Positions 10,467 through 19,417 are shown, numbered from the stretch's first letter. The stretch is DNA of 64,000 nucleotides from Acuticoccus yangtzensis (GCF_001927245.1 NZ_MJUX01000010.1:62001-126000); one strand, 5' to 3'. A program made the numbers and translations. Notes: generated from the letters alone by a model not told the origin.

Positions 10467-10693
10467 CTGAAGGAGCGGGGCGGGGTCAAGGATCCGCGCG
10501 GACCCACGCGCAGGCCGCCCTCTTGGGGGGCGGGCGAGCATGGGGAGCACGGGTCCTTGACGCCGTCACGCTTCTTCCAAGCCTTGTCACAGGTGGTCAG
10601 TCTCGGGCTTCTTAGCCCGAACTGACCGCCTGCCCGCTGGCGAAGCGGAGGGAGCGCGAGGGGGGAACTCCCCTCGCATGGGCGGTGCCTCCC
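10467..10693 (-). repeat. Dispersed palindromic element, family A, copy 2 (inverted)
   Basis: Read on the minus strand this repeats the block order of the element at 2397-2603: GCGAGGGGAGTTCCCCCCTC, a hairpin with TAAGAA in the loop, GGCGTCAAGGACC, CTCCCCATGCTCGCCCGCC, GGCCTGCGCG and CTTGACCCC. The central stem (10595-10608 with 10615-10627) has a completely different sequence from copy 1 yet still pairs, with one bulge. The outer arms at about 10467-10495 and 10550-10580 are also complementary. It lies between the symporter terminator and the 38-bp tandem repeats. Confidence 0.75.
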
Positions 10694-10713
10694 GGCAGAG
10701 CCTTCGGGTGAAT

Positions 10714-10851
10714 CGCGCTTCGCGCTACTCGAGCCGGTTTCTCCCGGCTACCGCGCTTCGCGCTACTCGAGCCGGTTTCTCCCGGCTACCGCGCTTCGCG
10801 CTGCTTGAGCCGGTTTGTTCCGGCTATCGCGCTTCGCGCTGCTTGAGCCGG
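10714..10851 (+). repeat. Tandem 38-bp REP-like repeat, about 3.6 copies
   Basis: Units begin at 10714, 10752, 10790 and 10828 with exact 38-bp spacing. Each contains CGCGCTTCGCGCT, a TACTCGAG or TGCTTGAG segment and CCGGTTTCTCCCGG, so each unit can fold. The array stops only a few bases before the GGAGGAC ribosome binding site of the gene at 10862. It lies within the 5' leader of that gene and may influence its expression. Confidence 0.85.
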
Positions 10852-10861
10852 AGGACACGGC

Positions 10862-12673
10862 ATGGCGACGGCCGAATTTCTGGCGACGATTCCGCCCTGG
10901 GCGGCGCTGGCTCCGCGGGAGCTGGCGGCGATCGCGGAGAGTTTCACCGAACGCACCGTCCCCTCGGCCACGGCGGTCTTCCGCAAGGGGGAGGCGCTGG
11001 AGGGGCTCTTCATCATCGTGTCGGGTCAGGTGCAGATCGTCGACCCGGCCAATCCGGGCGAAACCATCTCCCTGCTGGGCCCGCGCAACACGTTCGGCGA
11101 GCGGGGGCTGATCGTCGACGGTCTGGCGCAGGCGTCGGCCATCGCGCTGTCGGACGTCACTTTGCTGATGCTTCCGGCGGACGATTTCCGCCGTCTGCTG
11201 GAGCGCGGCGAGGAGTTTTACGCCTTCTTCGCCCGGCGGCGGGCGGCGCGTCCGGCGGTGAAGACGCTGGCGGAGACGCAGGTGGCGGCGCTGATGTCGG
11301 CGCCGCCGCGGACGGTGCCGCCGGAGATGCCGATCGCCGAGGCGGCGGCGATCCTGCGCGACGAGCGCATCTCCAGCCTTCTGGTGGTGGAGGCGGGGGC
11401 GCTGAGGGGGATCGTCACCGTGCGGGACATGGCGGCGCGGGTGGTGGCCGAGCGGCTGGACCCGTCGCGTCCGGTGGCCGGCATCATGACGCATGACCCG
11501 ACGACGCTGCCGGCGGACGCGCTGGGCAGCGACGTTCTGCACATGATGATGGAGCGGGGCATCAGCCACGTTCCGGTCGCCGGGGTGTCGGGGCTCGCCG
11601 GCATCGTCTCCAAGACGGATCTGACGCGGTTCCAGGCGGAGACGTCGGCCGACCTCATCGGCGATCTGGCGTCGGCGCCGGACATCGAGGGGCTCGCGAT
11701 CGTCGCCGACCGGATCCCCAAGCTTCTGGTGCAGCTCGTGGGGGCGGGGAACCGGCACGAGGTGGTGACGCGGCTCATCACCGACGTGGCGGACACGGTG
11801 ACGCGGCGTCTTCTGCGGATGGCGGAGGCGGAGCTGGGGCCGCCGCCGGTTCCCTATTTATGGCTGGCGTGCGGCAGTCAGGGGCGGCGGGAGCAGACGG
11901 GGACCTCGGACCAGGACAATTGCCTCATCCTGTCCGACGCCATGGCGCCGGGGGACGACGTCTATTTCGCGGCGCTGGCGACATTCGTGTCGGACGGGCT
12001 GCACCGCTGCGGCTACGTCTATTGTCCGGGCGAGATGATGGCGACGAACCCGAAGTGGCGTCAGCCGCTGGCGGTGTGGCGGCGCTATTTCGCGGGATGG
12101 ATCGCCAAGCCCGACCCGATGGCGCAGATGCTGGCTTCGGTGATGTTCGATCTGCGGCCGATCGGCGGCGAGGTGTCGCTCTACGAGGGGCTGCAGGGGG
12201 AGACGCTGGAGGCGGCGTCGCGGAACTCGATCTTCGTGGCGCACATGGTGTCCAACTCCTTAAAGCATGCGCCGCCGTTGAACCTGCTCAGGGGGCTGGC
12301 GACGCTGCGTTCGGGCGAGCACCGCAACCACCTCGACATGAAGCTGAACGGTGTGGTGCCGATCGTCGATCTGGGGCGGATCTATGCGCTGAGGGGGCGG
12401 CTGACGGCGGTGAACACGCGGGCGCGGCTGGAGGCGGCGGTGGCGGCGGGTGTGGTGTCGGAGCGTGGCGGGCACGATCTGATCGACGCTTATGATCTGG
12501 TGGCGCAGATGCGGCTGGAGCATCAGGCGCGGCAAGCGCGGCGGGGTGACAGGCCGGACAATTTCATGGCGCCGACGGTGCTCAGCGAGTTCGAGCGGAG
12601 TCATCTGCGCAACGCTTTCGTGGTGGTGCGGCAGATGCAGGCGGCGGCGACCCAGGGTCATGGTGTGATGTGA
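10862..12673 (+). CDS. cNMP-binding, CBS-pair and DUF294 nucleotidyltransferase-like signalling protein
   Basis: A 603-residue soluble protein with four modules. A cyclic-nucleotide-binding-like domain occupies residues 10-135 (FIIVSGQVQIVDP). Paired CBS domains follow at about 145-265 (SSLLVVEAGALRGIVTVRD and GISHVPVAGVSGLAGIVSKTDL). A DUF294 nucleotidyltransferase fold comes next, with GSQGRREQTGTSDQDN near residue 340, and a DUF294_C domain fills the C terminus. Proteins of this architecture are regularly encoded next to acs and SSS symporters and are thought to regulate them by sensing adenine nucleotides. The target of any nucleotidyl transfer is unknown. A GGAGGAC ribosome binding site precedes the ATG. 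Confidence 0.9.
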   Translation: MATAEFLATIPPWAALAPRELAAIAESFTERTVPSATAVFRKGEALEGLFIIVSGQVQIVDPANPGETISLLGPRNTFGERGLIVDGLAQASAIALSDVTLLMLPADDFRRLLERGEEFYAFFARRRAARPAVKTLAETQVAALMSAPPRTVPPEMPIAEAAAILRDERISSLLVVEAGALRGIVTVRDMAARVVAERLDPSRPVAGIMTHDPTTLPADALGSDVLHMMMERGISHVPVAGVSGLAGIVSKTDLTRFQAETSADLIGDLASAPDIEGLAIVADRIPKLLVQLVGAGNRHEVVTRLITDVADTVTRRLLRMAEAELGPPPVPYLWLACGSQGRREQTGTSDQDNCLILSDAMAPGDDVYFAALATFVSDGLHRCGYVYCPGEMMATNPKWRQPLAVWRRYFAGWIAKPDPMAQMLASVMFDLRPIGGEVSLYEGLQGETLEAASRNSIFVAHMVSNSLKHAPPLNLLRGLATLRSGEHRNHLDMKLNGVVPIVDLGRIYALRGRLTAVNTRARLEAAVAAGVVSERGGHDLIDAYDLVAQMRLEHQARQARRGDRPDNFMAPTVLSEFERSHLRNAFVVVRQMQAAATQGHGVM

Positions 12674-12842
12674 GGGGCGCGGCGTGATGTGAGGGGCGTG
12701 CGGTGCCCCTATAAGAGAGGCATCGCGGCCCAGCACGGCGGGCGATCGAAGACGAGGAGAGGCCCCCGCGAGAAGGGGTCTGCGGCAGCGCCCTCGAGGG
12801 GCACCGGCTTTGCCGAAGAGCGCGCCGGACGGGAGGACAAAG

Positions 12843-13355
12843 ATGTTGTTCGAGTTGATCGCCGTGTTGACGGCGGGATTCCTGGGAGGCGGGCTGGCGC
12901 TCATTTTGCGGCGTCTGGTGCGGGTGCTGCCGCGCTGGGCGGTGCCGGTCGCGGCCGGGTGCGGGATGCTGGGGGTGGCGATCTCGCTGGAATATTCGTG
13001 GTTCGGGCGCACGTCGGAGGCGTTGCCGATGGGGGTCGAGGTGGCGCTCACCCACGAGGCGAAGGCGCCGTGGCGGCCGTGGACCTATGCTTATCCATAT
13101 GTCGACCGGTTCATTGCCGTGGACCGGTCTTCCATTCTGACGCACGAGAATGCGCCGGGGCAGCGGCTGGCGGATCTTTTCGTGTTCGCGCGCTGGCAGA
13201 GGACGGCGCATGTGAAGGCGGTGTTCGACTGCGAGGCGGGGCGGCGGGCGGACATCACCGGCGCCACCCGTCTTGGCGAGGACGGCAGCCTGGACGGGGC
13301 GACGTGGTACGACACGGGGGCGGACAATCCGGTTGCCCGCCGGGTCTGCGCATGA
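12843..13355 (+). CDS. Membrane-anchored protein of unknown function
   Basis: A 170-residue protein with two hydrophobic helices near the N terminus (MLFELIAVLTAGFLGGGLAL and WAVPVAAGCGMLGVAISL) and a soluble C-terminal domain of about 110 residues with SWFGRTSEALP and PWRPWTYAYPYVDRFIAVD. The ATG follows GGGAGGACAAAG. Its position between the DUF294 gene and the exonuclease gene is the conserved place for small uncharacterised proteins in this acetate-linked cluster. Function is unknown. Confidence 0.72.
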   Translation: MLFELIAVLTAGFLGGGLALILRRLVRVLPRWAVPVAAGCGMLGVAISLEYSWFGRTSEALPMGVEVALTHEAKAPWRPWTYAYPYVDRFIAVDRSSILTHENAPGQRLADLFVFARWQRTAHVKAVFDCEAGRRADITGATRLGEDGSLDGATWYDTGADNPVARRVCA

Positions 13356-13439
13356 GGTTGTCCGCGGCGGGGTGCGGGGTCCTGCGTGGTCTCGATAGGG
13401 ACCCGCCCATCGCGCGCCCGGCCCCCTCCGCCATTCGCA

Positions 13440-13960
13440 CGGTCCCGCACCGCGTCCACGTGGCCCCGCGCTGTGATTGCGTGACCCCGTTCGTTGTCGG
13501 CATGGCTCCGCGCGGCATTCGCGTGGCCCCATCCGGCGTCCGCATGATCCCGCACGGCGACCGCGTGGCTCTGCACGGCGACCGCATGGTCCCGCAGGGC
13601 GGCCGCGTGGCTCCGCACGGCGGCCGCGTGGTTCCGTACGGCGACCGCATGGTCCCGCAGGGCGGCCACGTGGCTCCGCATGACGGCCGCGTGGTTCCGC
13701 ACGGCGGCCGCGAGGCCCTGCACGAGGGCCGCGTGATCCCGCACGGGGGCCGCGTGGTCCCGCACGGGGGCCGCGTGGCTCCGCACGGCGACCGCGTGGT
13801 TCCGTACGGCGACCGCATGGTCCCGCAGGGCGGCCACGTGGCTCCGCATGACGGCCGCGTGGCTCCGCACGGCGGCCGGGTGGCCTCGCACGGGGATCGC
13901 GTGGCCTCGCCAGGCAGCCGCGAGGCCCTGCACGGCGACCGGGTGGCCCAGGAGGGAGGC
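13440..13960. repeat. 24-bp GC-rich minisatellite array
   Basis: About twenty degenerate copies of a 24-bp unit (core CGCGTGGCTCCGCACGGCGG) fill the gap between the membrane protein and the exonuclease gene. A segment of roughly 75 bp at about 13615-13690 recurs at about 13795-13870, so the array also contains a higher-order duplication. Because 24 is a multiple of three, several frames stay open through it. No start or ribosome binding site supports a protein, so I treat it as non-coding. Confidence 0.8.
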
Positions 13961-14136
13961 CGCACGGCTCAGTGCGGCGTCGGCTTGGCCAGGGACGGCG
14001 TTCGGCGCGGGGCGGTGCGGGCGGGGGAAGACGGAGCTCGCCACGCCTGCGGTACACGCCTTCTCTTTGCGTCGCTCCATCCGCGCCGCATGGGCGCGCA
14101 GCCGGGCCTCCTCACGCCAGGGCACGGGGGGCAGCC

Positions 14137-15579
14137 ATGAGCGGCCGGGAGCGGCGCCCCACGCGGCTCACATTGCGCCTGCGCATGGCGCTGTTCTTCG
14201 TGGCGCTGGCCGCGCTCGGCATCCTCTCGGTCGGCCTCGGCGGACTGGTGGCGCTGCGGGCAGGCATTGCCGCGGACGCTCTGATCGGCCCCGCCGCGGT
14301 CGCCGTCTTCGGCATCGCGGCCGCCGCCGCGCTGATCGCCCTTCTGTTCGACGAAAACGTCGCCCGGCCGATCGACGCGCTGGCCGCGGCGCTGCGCGCC
14401 CATGCCCACGGCAAGGTCTCCGCGCCGCTCAAGGTGAGCACCGCGCGCCACCTCGCCGACCTCGCCCCGGCGGCGGCCGCGGTGTGCGAACGCCTGTCCG
14501 CCGCCGACCTCGGCACCGCCCAGCGCCTCGCCCGAGCCACCGCCGAGCTGGAGGCGGAGAAGGCCCGCCTGTCGGACATCCTGTCGGAAATCCCGCTCGC
14601 GGTGATGGCGGTCGACCACAATCACCGCGTCACCCTCTACGACCGGCAGAGCGTCCATGCCTTGGGCGGCGTGGCGGCGCTGGGGCTCGGCCGCTCCATC
14701 TTCCGCTATTTCGACGAAGGGGCGCTGAGGGCGGCGATCGACCTTCTGCGCGCCCAGGCGGGGGTGCCGCTGAAGACCACGCTGCCGACGGCGGACGGGG
14801 CCGGGCGGCTGACCGCCAGCCTGCGCCTGACGGGGCGCGGCGGCGGCTATCTCATCTCCATGGACGTCGATCGCGAAGAGCTTCCCGAGCGCCCTCTGGT
14901 GTTCGACTTCGCGCTCATCGACAGGCCGGTGCGCGGTGTCGACCCGGCGATCCGGCTGGAGGCGCTCCCCTTCGTGGTGTTCGACACCGAGACGACCGGG
15001 CTCGACCCCAAGCGGGACGCCCTCGTGCAGATCGGCGCCATTCGCGTCCTCAACGGGCGGCTGGTGAAGGGGGAGGCGTTTCAGACGCTGGTCGATCCGG
15101 GCCGGCCGATCCCGGCCGCCGCCTCGCGCGTCCACGGTATTACGGGGGAGATGGTGGCCAAGGCGCCGGGTCCGGCCGCGGCGGTCGCCGCCTTCCACGC
15201 CTTCGCGCGGGGCGAGACTCTGGTGGCGCACAACGCGCCCTTCGACCTCGCCATTCTCGGCCGCCATGCGCAGGGGGTGACGTTCGACGCGCCGGTGCTC
15301 GACACGGTGCTGTTGTCGGCGGCTCTGTTCGGCGAGGCCGAGACCCATACGCTGGACGCCATCGCCGAGCGGCTGGGTGTGACGATCGACGCCGCCGCCC
15401 GCCACACCGCGCTGGGCGATGCGGTGGCGACGGGTCAGGTGCTTCTCCACATGATCCCGATGCTGGAGGCGGCGGGGATCACCACGCTCGGCGAGGCGCA
15501 GGCCGCGATGCGCCGCCACCAGCGCCTGATGCCCGAAGCGCGCCGCCTGTTCGCCGCCGAGGCCACGCCGGCGAGGTGA
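14137..15579 (+). CDS. Membrane-anchored DEDDh 3'-5' exonuclease (DNA polymerase III epsilon-like)
   Basis: A 480-residue protein combining signal-transduction and nuclease modules. Two N-terminal transmembrane helices (residues 15-85) lead into a HAMP-like and coiled region to about 150. A PAS-like domain spans about 150-260 (SEIPLAVMAVDHNHRVTLYD). A DnaQ-type exonuclease domain spans about 285-460. The nuclease residues are all present: FDTETTGLD, HNAPFDLAIL and the HTALGD His-Asp pair. This architecture is known from acetate (acs-symporter-DUF294) clusters. It is not the replicative proofreading subunit; the substrate is unknown. The ATG at 14137 is the first Met that gives the membrane segment without a basic low-complexity leader. 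Confidence 0.88.
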   Translation: MSGRERRPTRLTLRLRMALFFVALAALGILSVGLGGLVALRAGIAADALIGPAAVAVFGIAAAAALIALLFDENVARPIDALAAALRAHAHGKVSAPLKVSTARHLADLAPAAAAVCERLSAADLGTAQRLARATAELEAEKARLSDILSEIPLAVMAVDHNHRVTLYDRQSVHALGGVAALGLGRSIFRYFDEGALRAAIDLLRAQAGVPLKTTLPTADGAGRLTASLRLTGRGGGYLISMDVDREELPERPLVFDFALIDRPVRGVDPAIRLEALPFVVFDTETTGLDPKRDALVQIGAIRVLNGRLVKGEAFQTLVDPGRPIPAAASRVHGITGEMVAKAPGPAAAVAAFHAFARGETLVAHNAPFDLAILGRHAQGVTFDAPVLDTVLLSAALFGEAETHTLDAIAERLGVTIDAAARHTALGDAVATGQVLLHMIPMLEAAGITTLGEAQAAMRRHQRLMPEARRLFAAEATPAR

Positions 15580-15980
15580 GGCCGGGCGAGGTGAGGCGGC
15601 GAGGTGGGCTGGATAGGTGAGGTCGCGCCGGTGATCCGCAGGCCGTGCCAAAGGACCGGCGCGGCGAGCGCGCTCCCTCTTCGTGCTCTCCCGTTGCGCG
15701 CTCCCGCTGCAATCGGCCGGCCTTGGGCCCGCGCGGGGGCGGTTGATGGTGACGGTGCGGCCGACGACGTCGTGCTTGCCGAAACGGGCCAGGCCGCGGC
15801 GGGTGCGCCCTGGCGCCGAATCGGACGCGCCGGAGCGGTGCGACCGCTCGATCAGTGCCGTGACGGCGATGAGGCCGACGGCGGCCGCGCGCCTCTCGGA
15901 CCCGCGCACCCCCGCGCGCCGTTGTGGACCCGCGCCGTTGGACCGGCCCGCCGGCACGTTGCCGGGTGGAAACGCTGCCG

Positions 15981-16256
15981 CGAGGGACGTTCCCCTCGCA
16001 CGCCCACGAACCGATTTTTGCCGACTGCGGCATCCATGAGACCCGGTTGCGCGGCAGCGCAGTCGGCTCTCGCCGGCGGGCGGCCGCTCAATCCTGAAGA
16101 GGAAGCGGCGGCTGCGAGGCAGGGGCGAACCGTGGCGGCGTCGAGCATGCGCCCTCCCCCATGCTCGCTCTTTTCGGAGCTGTGCGTGGCGACTGTTGGC
16201 GGTTGCTTGACCCCGCCACGGTTCTCGAAGGCACGGGTCGGCAAGAAAGCCCGACG
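15981..16256 (+). repeat. Dispersed palindromic element, family A, copy 3 (divergent)
   Basis: This lies in the 860-bp gap after the exonuclease gene, which holds no recognisable gene. The block order matches the other copies: CGAGGGACGTTCCCCTCGC, a long hairpin with GCCGACTGCG and CGCAGTCGGC arms, AACCGTGGCGGCGTCGAGCA, CTCCCCCATGCTCGC and TTGACCCCGCCACGGTT. The outer arms are complementary over about 20 bases. Identity to copies 1 and 2 is clearly lower than between those two. Confidence 0.6.
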
Positions 16257-16437
16257 GTATCCAGATGCAGCGCCTCAGTTCGTGCGCCGCACAGGCCGCG
16301 TGCCGGGCCTGCGAACTCTCACCGGCTGATCCGGGCCGTTGAGGAACGTGACCGCCGCTCGCCCCTCCCCAGAGGGTGATCTGTGCACGGGGCGGGGGCG
16401 CATGGGAGAGAGGCGCGTAGGACGGGCGGCGCGTGGA

Positions 16438-16653
16438 ACCGGCGCGAGGCCAGGCTTGCCCCGCATGGGTGCCGCGCGTGGTGCAGTGGATAAAGAGCGC
16501 CTTGGCGGCCAGCTCCGCGTCCGCCATCGCGTAGACCTCGCCCATCCTGTGGAACTGGATGCCGTCCGGATTCTGCGCCTTGATGGTGAGATATTGCACC
16601 GTCATCGGCGTGGCGCTGGCGATCTCGGCGTCGGACCACACCGCTTCGGCCAC
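16438..16653 (-). pseudogene. mutS: Remnant of the mutS 5' end (mismatch-recognition domain)
   Basis: The minus-strand frame reads ATPMTVQYLTIKAQNP, then FHRMGEVYAM, then AELAAKAL and TTRGTHAGQAWPRAG. These align in order with the conserved N-terminus of MutS (TPMMxQYLxIKAxNPD, LFYRMGDFYELF, DAexAsraL, LTKRGkHxGexIPMCG). The match stops after about 70 residues. The key Phe-x-Glu mismatch wedge (normally YEL in FYELF) is altered to VYAM, so the fragment is truncated and decayed. The continuing open frame downstream is unrelated GC-rich sequence. No full mutS is in the window. Confidence 0.65.
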
Positions 16654-16720
16654 ATCGTCCTCGGCAAAGCTGGCTGTGCGTCTCCGGTCCCGCCCGGTCT
16701 TCAGGGCGGACGCGGGCAGA

Positions 16721-16749
16721 AGCGGGAGAGGGAGAGGGAGAGGGAGAGA
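16721..16749. repeat. GAGAGG microsatellite
   Basis: A run of a 6-bp GGGAGA-type unit, about four and a half copies, between the mutS remnant and the sulfotransferase-like gene. It contains no gene or obvious signal. Confidence 0.7.
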
Positions 16750-16785
16750 GCAGGAGCGGCAGCGGGAGAGCCGTGTCGCCGCCGA

Positions 16786-17988
16786 TCAGCGCGGCGTCGC
16801 CTCGATCTGCGGGCGCAGAGCGGCGATGGCGGCGATATCGGCCGCGCCGAGCTGGTCGAAGGTGAACGGGAAAACCGGAACGTCACGCCTTTTGAGACCG
16901 CCCCCGAAGGCGTCCAGATACGCCGTGAACCCCGTCTCGGCGGCCGCGGCGATGAGGTCGTCATAGGTCGCCTGACGCGCCTCGGGCCCATAGAGGGTGT
17001 AGCGCTCGACGCGGCCGGCGAAGACGTCCGGCCGGTCGTCGAACACGCGCATCAGCTTGTCGCGGCTGATCTTGAAGCCCGCGGCCGCCTCGGTCTCGGC
17101 CAGGAAGGAGAGCGCCACCTGCTCCTTCAACTCGCGCTTGGCGGTGGAGCGCACCGTGCGCGAGGCCCGCGTCAACGTCCCCTCCTCCAGCCGCAGAAGC
17201 GCGTTGGCATGGGTCAGGATGTCGAATCCGGGCGCCTGGAAGACGATGTCGAGCCGCTCCCCCAGCCGCGCGCGCAGGACGAGAAGGCCCCTGAAATAGT
17301 CCCGCACCCAGCGCCGGCGCGAGGTGAGATAGTCTGCGAACGTCCCCTTCATGTGGCCGAAGCGGGCGCTCTGCAGGTACATCGATTCCAGGAAGTCGGA
17401 GAGCTCGCGGATCACCACCAGCACCTCCACCGAGACGCCCTCGAAGGCGTCGATGAAATCGGCCAGGTGGTCGGCGCGCTTCACGCCGCACAGGTTGGTG
17501 AAGCCCTCCGAGCTGACGAAGACGGTGAGGGGGTGGCCTGCGCCGCTCTCCGGTCCGGCCCCGCTCAGGTCTGCCTCCGGCGCGGCGCTCTCCTGTGCGC
17601 CGCCCTCCTGCACGTCGCCCTCTTGTGCAGCGCCCTTCTCCAGGGTGGCCGCCTGCTCCGCCATCTTCTCGGGCTGCGTCTTCTCGGGCCGTGTCCCATC
17701 GGCCCGTGTCTTCTCGGGGCGTGTCGTCTGTTGGGTCCGCGCCATCTGCTCGGCCCTGTGGGCGGCGATCTCGCGGGAAAGCTCGGCGGCGATCGGGAGG
17801 GTTGAGCCGGGTTCGGCCTCGGCCACCCGGCGCACCAAAGCGTGGTGGGCGATCCCCATGCCGCGCCCGAAGGCCGGCACCATCAGCCGGGGGCCGGTCT
17901 CGCGCAACGCACGTGTCACGCTGTTCTGGAGAATGCTGGTCCCGGTCTTGGGCATGCCGAGGTGGAAGATGAGGCGGGTCTGATCCAT
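16786..17988 (-). CDS. Sulfotransferase-like P-loop protein
   Basis: A 400-residue protein starting MDQTRLIFHLGMPKTGTSIL, whose HLGMPKTGTS is the 5'-PSB (PAPS-binding) P-loop of sulfotransferase-like proteins. A second part (VLVVIRELSDFLESMYLQ) matches the region that follows in bacterial polysaccharide or lipid sulfotransferases of this type. A charged, Glu/Ala/Gly-rich insert at about residues 80-150 is built from short repeats (EKTRADGTRPEKTQPEK) and is probably a minisatellite expansion in a loop. Sulfation of a glycan is a reasonable guess from the polysaccharide genes in the window, but the acceptor is unknown. Confidence 0.7.
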   Translation of the reverse strand: MDQTRLIFHLGMPKTGTSILQNSVTRALRETGPRLMVPAFGRGMGIAHHALVRRVAEAEPGSTLPIAAELSREIAAHRAEQMARTQQTTRPEKTRADGTRPEKTQPEKMAEQAATLEKGAAQEGDVQEGGAQESAAPEADLSGAGPESGAGHPLTVFVSSEGFTNLCGVKRADHLADFIDAFEGVSVEVLVVIRELSDFLESMYLQSARFGHMKGTFADYLTSRRRWVRDYFRGLLVLRARLGERLDIVFQAPGFDILTHANALLRLEEGTLTRASRTVRSTAKRELKEQVALSFLAETEAAAGFKISRDKLMRVFDDRPDVFAGRVERYTLYGPEARQATYDDLIAAAAETGFTAYLDAFGGGLKRRDVPVFPFTFDQLGAADIAAIAALRPQIEATPR

Positions 17989-18114
17989 GGGCCCATGATG
18001 TCGCCCAAGTCGTGCGAAGCGTCGAGAGGCCGAACCGGGCGGCAGCGCATCCGATCCCCAGATGACGTGTCCCCGCGGCCGCGACCCCGCCGCCTTTTGA
18101 AGCGCCGCCGCGGT

Positions 18115-18345
18115 GCGGGGGCGGGCCGCGCCGGATGCCGCGCCGCGCCGGGTGCCGGGCCACGCCGAGTGCCGGGCCACGCCGGGTGCCGTGCCGCACC
18201 GGATGCCGGGCCACGCCGGGCGCCGGGGCCGCCCCGGATGCCGGGGCCGCCCCGGATGCCGGGCCACGCCGGATGCCGGGGCCGCGCCGGATGCCGGGTC
18301 ACGCCGGGCGCCGCGCCGCGCCGCGCCGTGTGCCGGGGTTAGGCC
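18115..18345. repeat. 18-bp GC-rich minisatellite array
   Basis: Around a dozen degenerate copies of an 18-bp unit (GCCGGATGCCGGGCCACG and variants) lie between the start of the sulfotransferase-like gene and the end of gpsA. The unit length keeps several frames open, but no start signal supports translation. Confidence 0.8.
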
Positions 18346-18367
18346 GGGCTGGCGCGGAAGTGGCGCC

Positions 18368-19417
18368 TCACTCGGCCTTCAGCGGGCGGGCCAGCAGTGC
18401 GGCCGCCGCCTCACCCGCCGACACCTCGCCACGGGTGAGCGCCGCCACCATCGCTGTCAGCGGCATGGCAATGCCCCGCGCGGCGGCAAGGCGCGCCACC
18501 GCCGCCGCAGTCGCCACCCCCTCCGTGGTGCCCTGGGGCACCCCCTCGCCGCGCCCCAGCGCCAGACCCGCCCGGTAGTTCCGCGAGGACTCAGACGTCG
18601 CCGTCAACGTCAGATCGCCGAGCCCCGACAGGCCGTTCAAGGTGTCGGGATCGGCCCCCGCCGCCTCGGCGAAACGGCGGATCTCGGCAAAACCGCGGGT
18701 GATGACGGCCGCCCGCGCGCTCTCCCCGAAGCCGGCCCCGATCGCCACCCCCGCCGCCAGCGCGACGACATTCTTCAGCGCCCCGCCGAGCTCCGCACCG
18801 ACCGTGTCCCGGCTGAGATAAAGCCGCAGCTGCGGTGTCGAGAGGCGCGCCTGCAGAGCCGCACCGGCGCGCGGATCGGCACAGGCGAGGGTCAGCGCCG
18901 TCGGCAGGCCGCGGGCGATGTCGGCGGCGAAGCTCGGCCCGGTGAGGATCGCCCCCACCACACCCGGACAGGCCGCGGCGATGACCCCGGTCGGGCCGAG
19001 ACCGCTTTCAAGATCGACACCCTTGGCGCAGGCGACGAAGCAGCGGGGCTCGTCTTCCCCCGCTCTTTCCCCCTCGCCGGCCCTTTCGTCCTCGCCGTCC
19101 CTCGCCCCCTCGCGCGTGGCCGGAGCGCGGCGCACCGCGTCGAAGGCCGGCAGCGCCAGAAGCCCGGCCAAGGACTGCATCGGCACCGCGAGAAGGACCG
19201 TGCGGGAAGAGAGCGCGGCGCCGAGGTCGGCGGTGACCTCGAGGCTTTGCGGAAAGATGACACCGGCAAGCCGGGCCGCATTGACGCGCGTTTCGTCCAT
19301 GAGGCGCACGGCCTCCGGATCACGCGCCCACAGCCGCACCGCCCCTCCGCCGGACGACAGGGCGATGGCAAGGGCCGTCCCGAAGGCCCCGGCGCCGAGG
19401 ACACAGATCGCGGTCAT
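18368..19417 (-). CDS. gpsA: Glycerol-3-phosphate dehydrogenase [NAD(P)+]
   Basis: GpsA reduces dihydroxyacetone phosphate to sn-glycerol 3-phosphate for phospholipid synthesis in the cytoplasm. The 349-residue protein starts with the dinucleotide-binding loop [12 protein letters not shown]. It has [23 protein letters not shown], the catalytic-lysine segment [13 protein letters not shown] and the GLSGLGDL motif. An Arg/Glu/Gly repeat insert at about residues 110-130 ([16 protein letters not shown]) interrupts the usual spacing and looks like a local expansion in a surface loop. All recognisable active-site motifs are kept, so it is probably functional. Confidence 0.95.
   Translation of the reverse strand: MTAICVLGAGAFGTALAIALSSGGGAVRLWARDPEAVRLMDETRVNAARLAGVIFPQSLEVTADLGAALSSRTVLLAVPMQSLAGLLALPAFDAVRRAPATREGARDGEDERAGEGERAGEDEPRCFVACAKGVDLESGLGPTGVIAAACPGVVGAILTGPSFAADIARGLPTALTLACADPRAGAALQARLSTPQLRLYLSRDTVGAELGGALKNVVALAAGVAIGAGFGESARAAVITRGFAEIRRFAEAAGADPDTLNGLSGLGDLTLTATSESSRNYRAGLALGRGEGVPQGTTEGVATAAAVARLAAARGIAMPLTAMVAALTRGEVSAGEAAAALLARPLKAE

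Noticed and set aside
8373-10550. A long minus-strand open frame of about 725 codons opposite the sodium-solute symporter.
   Set aside because: It is Arg/His-rich and low in hydrophobic residues, has no domain, and mirrors a well-supported gene on the plus strand. Open antisense frames are expected at this GC content.
15600-15960. A decayed gene on the minus strand after the exonuclease gene (a translation with GLIAVTALIERSHRSG and DVVGRTVTI).
   Set aside because: The fragments look protein-like, but I could not match them to a family or find a consistent start and stop.
13969-16653. A single minus-strand protein of about 894 residues spanning the exonuclease gene and the mutS remnant.
   Set aside because: Only its first 70 codons resemble a known protein (MutS). 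The rest runs antisense to the exonuclease gene and through repeats without any domain.
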